This document shows positions 5,801 to 10,405 of a stretch of DNA of 10,405 bases, piece after piece. The notes under the pieces are model-generated. The model made no database searches, was not told the origin of the DNA, and saw nothing but the letters and a program-made list of their open reading frames with translations. Position numbers and translations under genes: made by a program. The first letter of the stretch is position 1; the number at the start of each line of letters is the position of its first letter. Source of the stretch: Gammaproteobacteria bacterium (GTDB lineage Bacteria; Pseudomonadota; Gammaproteobacteria; Halothiobacillales; Halothiobacillaceae); assembly GCA_029335925.2 (NCBI GenBank), contig JARJMX020000127.1:1-10405 (forward strand), written 5' to 3'.

Positions 5801-8571
5801 TCGACCTTCTGGCTTAGAATCTGCAGATAGCCCTCGACCTCGCTACGGAAAATCTCGTACAACTGCGGATCGATGCGCGGAACCGGAATAACACCGTCGG
5901 GAACCGCGTTGGGTCGCGAAGCGACACCCGAAGGGCGGAATCCATGGATGGATTCCTCCGTGGCCGGGGCCTGAACAGCGCTTTCCACGGTCGCAGGCAA
6001 AGATGATGGCGCAGCCTCCTTCAGCGGCTCGGCCGCAACGGTCGGCTTTGGCGCGCCAGCCAGGCGATCCAGGGCCGCTGGACCTTCGCTGAGGAAGGCC
6101 GAGGCCACCTCACAGAGGACCTCGACCTCCGCGACGACGAGGCCGGGCTTGCCCTCCAGCGCATCAAGCATCTGCTCCAACCGGATTGGCGCTCGCTCAA
6201 GCAGCTGGAACAACGGACCGCTGGCTGGAAGCACGCCCTCGAGGACGCGGTTGAGCAGGTTTTCGAAGGCCCAACCGAACTCGCCCACCAACTGTGCACC
6301 GATGATACGACCACTACCCTTCAGGGTGTGGAACGCCCGCCGCAGCTCCGCCAAGGCCGAGGTATTGCCAGGATCGCTTCTCCATTGCTCAAACTGCGTG
6401 CGGATGGTCTCGAGAACATCACGAGCTTCCTCGATGAAGATCTCGAGGATCTCGCTGTCGGTATCCTCGGGCACCAGGCGCGGGACCTCGACGGCCGGTT
6501 GCAATTCAGTGGTCGCCTCACGTGCTTCCGAGGCCTGTTCGACCAGAAGAGAAGCGCCCTCGAGGATGGAGTCGGTCACTTCGACCGAAGGCCGCTGGAG
6601 TGTCTCCTCTGTGACGACGGTCTGGGCGGTCGCCTGCTCGTCGCGCGGATGCCTTATGTCGGCCTGCATGACCGGCGGCTCGGTCATGTCCTCAAATGCA
6701 CGACCCGCCTGGACGGTCTGAGCCCTGCCCCGCAAATGGGCCAAGGCCTCCTCACCGAAGGCAAGGACACGCTCGGGAACCTGACGATAGTCGCGCAGAT
6801 TCTCCAGCCCATATTCGAGGCTGGCGAAGACATCCGCCACGGACTCCTGCTCGCGCTCGGGAGGAACCGCGCCTGGCGATAGCGCGACGACGTAGTCGAG
6901 GATACCGCCCACCAGTTCGGACCAGGGGCGCAGGGACAACATCTCGAAGCTTCCGCGCACGCGCTCCAGCAATTGCCGAACTTCGCTGTGCCGCTCCGCG
7001 CCACTCCCCTCCTTCCACATGGTGAGCAGAAGCTCCTTGGCCAGCAGCACGTCCTCCAGCCCCTGCACGGCCGCGAGGTCCATCGCCTCGGCCAGAATCG
7101 GCGCACCGATGCCCTCGCCCTCGGGCAGGCCAAGACGCAAACGCTCGATTTCCACATCAGCACGCATGAGCGTGCCGACGATGTGCTCCAGCCCATCTGC
7201 ATCAAGGGGCACGCCCTGTGCCTGGGCCTCACGCAGGCGGGATGCTGCAGCCTCAATAGCCTTCGCGGCTACGTCCAGCTCCAGCATGCGCATGGTTGCC
7301 GCAAGCTGATCGAGATCGGGGATCAGGCCGAGGATCGCCTGGGTATCGCCCGATCGCATGGCCAGATCGAAACGATCCTGCACCGGATCAAGCGCCGCCT
7401 TGAGCTGTTCCGCGGCCTGGGCCAGGACCTTCGGCTCGGCCACCAGCAGGGCCTGCTCGGAGGCCTCGGATTCGAGTGCCCCAGGGATCTGGGTCGGCCA
7501 GCTCAAGGCCGCAAGGGCCTGGACGACGGCCGGATGCTGGCTGACATGCTGAACCAACAGCGACAGGACCTCATGCGCAAGCTCATTGTCGCCAAGCGCG
7601 GTTTGGGGCGAGGGCTCGAACCCCGCCTCCGCGCGCTGTTTCAGCCTCCGGTTGAGGCGTCCGAGCAAAGGTTTCAGCCCACCGGACTGGGCCAAGCGGG
7701 GATCCCCCAAGGTTCGGGCCAGAAGCTCGGCACTCCACCAGAGCACCCCCTCCTCCCGTGTGGAGGCGACGTCTGCTGCCATGGCGAAGGCCTTGGCCAC
7801 GGCCAGATGGGCCTGCGGTTGCGCCTTAAGCCAGGCCAGGAGGGCGCGCTCAAGCAGGGCACGGGCCTGGGCGGCCACACCGCGCGCAGCCTCGAGGGCG
7901 CGGGTGTGCTCTCGGAATGGCCCAGCCTGCATGAGCGCGATACGCTCAAGGAAGGATCGCGCCCCAAGGGTGGGCAGTCCCTGTGCCAGGCGCAAGCCAT
8001 TGCAGGCCGGAAGAAGAGCGAGCTCCGGCACATCCTCCCCACGCCGCAAACGCTCAACATAGAGAGCCACGCGGGAAACTGCCACCAGCAGCGGCTCGAC
8101 AACGAAGCTATCGGGAAGGGCCTTGGAGGGCGACACGGCATCCGCAGAACCGGCTCCATGGAGGGATTCCGCCACCGCGACATGCCCTCCCCCACCAAGC
8201 CGATGCAGCAGCGCGTCCAGTAGACGCCCCGCCTCAAGCAAGGTCAGGCGCGCGGCAGGCAATTCCATGAGGCCGAACAGCCCGGCCAAGTGGTGCACCT
8301 GCTCAAGCACAGGACGCAGTATCGTGGGATTCGCCGGATCCTGGGCAAAGGCTTCCAGACTCGAGCGCACCTGCCCCCAGACCTCGTCCATCGCAGGCTG
8401 GATCCAAGTCAGGCCCAGCCGATCAATGACGCCACGGCCAAGATCAGTGTTGGCGGGCTTCCCACCCCCTGAAAGGGAGGAAGCAGAGATGGACTCCGTC
8501 AGTCCCGCTGTTGGGCCGCTCCGGATGATAGGGGTGGTCGGCAGGTCAGTCTGCATGCCGGAAGACTCCAT
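2815..8571 (-). CDS. chpA: ChpA/PilL-type hybrid chemotaxis histidine kinase with multiple Hpt domains
   Basis: This 1918-residue cytosolic kinase should autophosphorylate under control of PilJ and pass phosphate to PilG/PilH-type regulators in type IV pilus control. Seen N- to C-terminal: a Hpt-like module HHLAGLFGL (His93, Lys of the usual HxxKG replaced by Ala); two degenerate modules where the His position reads Asp421 (DQLAATMRMLEL) and Glu536 (ERVRGSFEML); Hpt HTLKGSGRIIGA (His748); Hpt HSLLGCARTAG (His943); a Glu-Ala-Ala repeat linker (1032-1097); Hpt HTFKGGARMAG (His1170); a Pro/Ala-rich linker; a CheA dimerisation/ATPase core from about 1300 with N box (Asn1500), G1 DDGAGID (Asp1541) and G2 GRGVG (1591-1595); a CheW-like domain (about 1625-1760); a C-terminal receiver with Asp1793-Asp1794, phospho-acceptor Asp1837 and Lys1889. 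Pseudomonas ChpA is longer (about 2470 residues) with more Hpt-type modules. ATG 8571 lacks a Shine-Dalgarno; Met6 at 8556 has GGAG nine bases upstream and may be the true start. Family call is sure. Confidence 0.95.
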   Translation of the reverse strand: MESSGMQTDLPTTPIIRSGPTAGLTESISASSLSGGGKPANTDLGRGVIDRLGLTWIQPAMDEVWGQVRSSLEAFAQDPANPTILRPVLEQVHHLAGLFGLMELPAARLTLLEAGRLLDALLHRLGGGGHVAVAESLHGAGSADAVSPSKALPDSFVVEPLLVAVSRVALYVERLRRGEDVPELALLPACNGLRLAQGLPTLGARSFLERIALMQAGPFREHTRALEAARGVAAQARALLERALLAWLKAQPQAHLAVAKAFAMAADVASTREEGVLWWSAELLARTLGDPRLAQSGGLKPLLGRLNRRLKQRAEAGFEPSPQTALGDNELAHEVLSLLVQHVSQHPAVVQALAALSWPTQIPGALESEASEQALLVAEPKVLAQAAEQLKAALDPVQDRFDLAMRSGDTQAILGLIPDLDQLAATMRMLELDVAAKAIEAAASRLREAQAQGVPLDADGLEHIVGTLMRADVEIERLRLGLPEGEGIGAPILAEAMDLAAVQGLEDVLLAKELLLTMWKEGSGAERHSEVRQLLERVRGSFEMLSLRPWSELVGGILDYVVALSPGAVPPEREQESVADVFASLEYGLENLRDYRQVPERVLAFGEEALAHLRGRAQTVQAGRAFEDMTEPPVMQADIRHPRDEQATAQTVVTEETLQRPSVEVTDSILEGASLLVEQASEAREATTELQPAVEVPRLVPEDTDSEILEIFIEEARDVLETIRTQFEQWRSDPGNTSALAELRRAFHTLKGSGRIIGAQLVGEFGWAFENLLNRVLEGVLPASGPLFQLLERAPIRLEQMLDALEGKPGLVVAEVEVLCEVASAFLSEGPAALDRLAGAPKPTVAAEPLKEAAPSSLPATVESAVQAPATEESIHGFRPSGVASRPNAVPDGVIPVPRIDPQLYEIFRSEVEGYLQILSQKVERGRREGGFHPDAELIRVTHSLLGCARTAGAPRIVALAGHLEHAMRLAFETQQVFDAALLDLIHSAVDAIALLLDDLGGWEVELPDLERLAQELGDAVVRLQSPQETREAAEAAEAAEAAEAAEAAEAAEAAEAAEAAETAEAAEAAEAAEAAEAAEAAEAAEAAEAAEAAEAAEAVEAVPQADVSVERAQVAAEDYDISADQDQMLLAIFREEAEELLEQLDEALASWQRDPASKAHQQALQRHLHTFKGGARMAGMRRMGDLAHHLENVFMDLEANRYPVNPALLTFMQRVFDHLHGMVDRLRSGQPIAPATDLVMALDGLRERGGVPESVAVSPPARMEVPKAVLEPAPTPPPAAEIPTTTVEPAAPTSREAVAPPPVTGEVLRVRADLLDRMVTSAGESAIYQARLAQLGTGCTRQRAELEQTIMRLRSQLRRMEIENEAQMLWRFQQETGRSAEEFDPLEFDRFTLQQELSRGVMESLGDIESIKDALEDALRNAEMLLTQQGRLGKTLQDGLMGARLVRFEDVVPRLKRLVRQVARDLGKQAELEVHGAEIELDRGLLNTLVPAFEHMLRNALAHGIELPDERIARGKSPEGRIHLHITSQAGVIQIALEDDGAGIDVEAVRRKAREQGILDARAEQDDQAAMQLIFRSGISTAKEVSMVAGRGVGMDVVAEALRQVGGDIQVESQRGIGTRFRFHVPLTQSITHGIVITVGEQVFALPYSGIEAILRAPRARLNTLLGKHEPTWEYAGQLLPLVDLRALLGFTGTRAGAGEGMAPLVVVRLGERLMVLRIDALQGSQQLFIKALGPFLSKVPALAGATLLADGRVVLVLDVAELFRLASQARTKPVEAQEAAQARRAQVLVVDDSITIRKVTTRILERYGIEVATAKDGVDALAWLHEHRPTVVLSDIEMPRMDGFELLASIRNDARLKDLPVVMITSRTGQKHREKAQGLGVSAYLGKPYTEADLMQTLRTWLPEGLVTNSMAGGTA
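2825..2830 (-). promoter_or_regulatory. Ribosome binding site for the cheW-like gene, inside chpA
   Basis: On the minus strand this reads GGGAGG, six bases before ATG 2818-2816, an almost ideal Shine-Dalgarno. It lies within the last codons of chpA (the Ala-Gly-Gly-Thr-Ala tail), so the end of ChpA doubles as the initiation site of the next gene. It decides the start of that gene and fits coupled translation through the ATGA overlap. Confidence 0.8.
4799..4832. repeat. 14-bp direct repeat in the Pro/Ala linker of chpA
   Basis: ACCGCCACGCTCTC occurs at 4799-4812 and again at 4819-4832, 20 bp apart. Because 20 is not a multiple of three, the two copies are read in different frames of chpA (as part of RERGG and of ESVAV). 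It sits in a linker with little sequence constraint and may be a trace of a small slippage duplication, or chance. Confidence 0.5.
5281..5478. repeat. 9-bp minisatellite, 22 tandem copies, coding for (Glu-Ala-Ala)n in chpA
   Basis: On the plus strand there are 11 copies of AGCGGCTTC (5281-5379), one AGCGGTTTC (5380-5388), seven copies of GGCAGCTTC (5389-5451) and three of GGCGGCTTC (5452-5478). No base is out of register. On the coding (minus) strand each unit reads Glu-Ala-Ala, except the single variant, which reads Glu-Thr-Ala, giving residues 1032-1097 of ChpA. Two diverged units (Glu-Ala-Val twice, 5263-5280) flank the array on its C-terminal side. The array links the Hpt domain of His943 to that of His1170. 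Unit length is a multiple of three, so gain or loss of copies keeps the frame. The block pattern points to local expansions of three variant units. Confidence 0.97.
8566..8569 (-). promoter_or_regulatory. Candidate ribosome binding site for an alternative chpA start
   Basis: On the minus strand GGAG begins within the first ATG (8571-8569) and its first following codon, and lies nine bases before the second in-frame ATG at 8556-8554. The first ATG is preceded by CGTTTCCTGA, which has no Shine-Dalgarno. Translation may therefore begin at Met6, removing five residues. Confidence 0.4.
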
Positions 8572-8623
8572 TCAGGAAACGTGAGTCGCGTGGGCCAGAA
8601 AGGACGGACAGACAGGCCGCCAC
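8572..8623 (-). other. 52-bp spacer between pilJ and chpA
   Basis: This short gap is where Pseudomonas aeruginosa carries pilK. It holds no open frame, no clear promoter, and no hairpin with a T-run that would end transcription, so pilJ and chpA are probably cotranscribed. An 8-bp direct repeat, ACTCAGGC, lies at 8622-8629 and 8632-8639 across the pilJ stop and has no evident role. Confidence 0.55.
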
Positions 8624-10405
8624 TCAGGCCGACTCAGGCAGCTTAAAGCCTGCAACCGAGGTGCGCAGCTCGCTTGCCAGTTCATTGAGCTTGCCGATCT
8701 CCTGAGCCGCCTCCTGCGCCTCTTGCGCGGTGCTCGAGGTCTGCGCGGAGATCAGGCGCATCGTTTCACGGATACGGGCGGCCTCTTGCATCTGCTCGCG
8801 TGCGGCCTGGGCAATGGCCTGGATGCGCTGGGCCAGGGTGGCCGACACGGTCTCGATCTCCTCCAGCGAGCGGCCGGCGTTTTCCGCCACTTGGGCGCCG
8901 CTCACTACGTTGGTGGTGGTTTGCTCCATGGACAGCATCGCCTCCTGGGTGTCGGACTGAATGGTCTTCACCAGGGTTTCGATTTGCTTGGTCGCGTTAC
9001 CGACGCGCTCCGCGAGGCGCTGGACTTCGTCCGCGACCACGGCGAAGCCGCGGCCAGCCTCGCCCGCCATGGCGGCCTGGATCGCCGCATTCAGGGCGAG
9101 GATGTTGGTCTGGTCGGCAATGTCGGTAATCAGGCCCACAATGTCGCCGATCTCCTGGGAGGATTCGCCCAGACGCTTGAGGCGCTTGGAGGTGTCCTGG
9201 ATCTGCTCGCGGATGCGCTCCATGCCGTGGATCGTCTGACGCACGGCCTCGCCCCCCTTGTGCGCCACCTCCATCGAGGACTGCGCAACGGACACGGAAT
9301 CCAACGCGCCTTCGGCCACCTCGCTCACCTTAGCGGCGATACGGTTCACGGCCTCGCTGGCCTGCTCGATGCGCAGGGCCTGTTCCTGGCTGGCCTCGGA
9401 CAGGCGCATGGAGGTGGCCTGGGACACGCCCGCCGAACGGCCCACCTGTTCCGCGGTCCGCTGGATGGTCGCCACCAGATCGCGCAGCGCATCGATGGCG
9501 TAGTTCACGGAGTCTGCGATGGCCCCGGTGATATCCTCGGTCACCGTCGCATGACGAGTCAGGTCGCCCTCCGCGAGGTTCATCATCTCATCGAGCAGGC
9601 GCAGGATGGCCTGCTGGTTACGGTCGTTCTGTTCGCGGGAGACCTCCTCACGGCGTCGTGCATCGCGCACCAGAACCACGCCGAGCAGGATCACCGCAAT
9701 CAGCGTGGCGGCCGCGGTGACGTAGCCGACAATGTTCACCATGAACAGGGCATCGTGCTCGCTGGTGGCCTTGCGCAGCAGGTCACCGCTTGCGGCGATC
9801 AGCCCGGTGGAAAGCTCATCGCTATCCTGGAAGGCCTTGATGGCCTCGAGGATGGTGGGGCCGCTCTGCATCACCGCATCCACGGACTCGCGCATGGCGC
9901 CATATTTGACCGCGATCTGACGCAGTTTCTCACGGGCACTGGGATCCTCGACGCGCTGCACCTCGGGGTCACCGCGACCGGAGAGCATGGCCTCAAGCAC
10001 GCGTTCGAACAGCGCGGCATCGCGGCCGAATTTCTCCAGGGCCACCAGGGCATTCTCCTCGCCGCGCAGCAGCTCGCTGGCTGCGGTCTTCATGCGCAGC
10101 ACGAGGAACTGCTGACGCTGCGCCAGATAGGTCTGCCCGGAACTGACGCCTGCGCGTACCATCTGCTGCACCACCTCATCATACAGGGCGATGATCTCCG
10201 GAACCTCGCGCACGATCACCTCGCTTGCCGCCTTAACCTGTGCATAGGCCGACCCCGCGGCGATGATGCTTTCCTGGGGCGGACGCTCCTTCCCACAGTT
10301 AAAACGGACAGCCTCCAGCTGCACACGCAGGTCAGCATTCACCGGCGGCATGCGGGTCTCCGCATCGCCCTTCTCCAGCTTCCCCAGCAGGGATTCGAAT
10401 ACGTT
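8624..10405 (-). CDS. pilJ: PilJ-type methyl-accepting chemotaxis protein (5' end outside window)
   Basis: The frame is open to the right edge; 593 residues are visible, and about 90 N-terminal residues, including the first membrane segment, are missing compared with the 682-residue Pseudomonas PilJ. PilJ is the inner-membrane receptor of the Pil-Chp system; in Pseudomonas its periplasmic part is thought to sense pilin. Visible parts in order: an all-helical periplasmic PilJ-N-like region (about 1-215 of the visible part); a second transmembrane helix, [20 protein letters not shown], at about 220-245; a HAMP-like segment containing [13 protein letters not shown]; a long coiled-coil signalling domain with the hairpin tip [20 protein letters not shown] (from about 431) followed by [18 protein letters not shown]. 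The Ile-Gln-Ala-Ala-Met tip variant is typical of PilJ rather than general receptors (which have Ile-Glu-Ala-Ala-Arg). Met at 10351 is internal, because homology-like sequence ([18 protein letters not shown]) continues upstream of it. It lies 52 bp before chpA on the same strand. The family call is strong. Confidence 0.93.
   Translation of the reverse strand, partial: NVFESLLGKLEKGDAETRMPPVNADLRVQLEAVRFNCGKERPPQESIIAAGSAYAQVKAASEVIVREVPEIIALYDEVVQQMVRAGVSSGQTYLAQRQQFLVLRMKTAASELLRGEENALVALEKFGRDAALFERVLEAMLSGRGDPEVQRVEDPSAREKLRQIAVKYGAMRESVDAVMQSGPTILEAIKAFQDSDELSTGLIAASGDLLRKATSEHDALFMVNIVGYVTAAATLIAVILLGVVLVRDARRREEVSREQNDRNQQAILRLLDEMMNLAEGDLTRHATVTEDITGAIADSVNYAIDALRDLVATIQRTAEQVGRSAGVSQATSMRLSEASQEQALRIEQASEAVNRIAAKVSEVAEGALDSVSVAQSSMEVAHKGGEAVRQTIHGMERIREQIQDTSKRLKRLGESSQEIGDIVGLITDIADQTNILALNAAIQAAMAGEAGRGFAVVADEVQRLAERVGNATKQIETLVKTIQSDTQEAMLSMEQTTTNVVSGAQVAENAGRSLEEIETVSATLAQRIQAIAQAAREQMQEAARIRETMRLISAQTSSTAQEAQEAAQEIGKLNELASELRTSVAGFKLPESA

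Noticed and set aside
4909..5817. 302-residue plus-strand open frame with a Phe-Ser-Gly repeat
   Set aside because: It is the antisense reading of the chpA minisatellite and flanks. The opposite strand carries a clear kinase with known domains on both sides, and the repeat merely contains no stop codons in this frame.
6973..8223. 416-residue plus-strand open frame
   Set aside because: It lies wholly antisense to the N-terminal part of chpA, shows no recognisable domain, and such long antisense frames are expected in GC-rich coding DNA.
8624..10351. Met at 10351 as the start of pilJ
   Set aside because: The frame stays open to the window edge with PilJ-like sequence before this Met, and a start here would remove the first membrane segment and part of the sensor domain.

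Overview
The window comes from a GC-rich Gammaproteobacterium. The gene families and their order resemble the type IV pilus chemotaxis-like (Chp) locus of Pseudomonas and relatives, but the species cannot be named from the sequence. The window is almost entirely coding. It splits into two convergent blocks whose ends lie only 18 bp apart.

Left block, plus strand (1-2266): the C-terminal end of a probable NfeD-family protein runs into bioA (DAPA aminotransferase, biotin synthesis). rsmE (16S rRNA m3U1498 methyltransferase) follows after 6 bp. The overlap and short gap suggest one transcript.

Right block, minus strand (10405-2285): a pilJ-type methyl-accepting protein, truncated by the window edge, is followed by a 1918-residue ChpA/PilL-type hybrid histidine kinase and a small CheW-like adaptor resembling ChpC. 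Together they form the sensing and kinase core of a Pil-Chp system, which in studied bacteria controls type IV pilus activity, twitching motility and surface sensing. PilJ is the membrane receptor, the CheW proteins couple it to the kinase, and ChpA phosphorylates response regulators (PilG/PilH, expected upstream and outside the window). Stand-alone pilK (CheR-like) and chpB (CheB-like) genes are absent from the positions they occupy in Pseudomonas aeruginosa, so the locus looks compacted.

The most distinctive element is a 198-bp minisatellite inside chpA: 22 tandem copies of a 9-bp unit encoding a 66-residue Glu-Ala-Ala linker between two Hpt domains. Every unit keeps the reading frame, so copy-number change would alter linker length without switching the gene off. 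I see no mobile element, CRISPR array, tRNA or rRNA, and no gene-free stretch longer than 52 bp.
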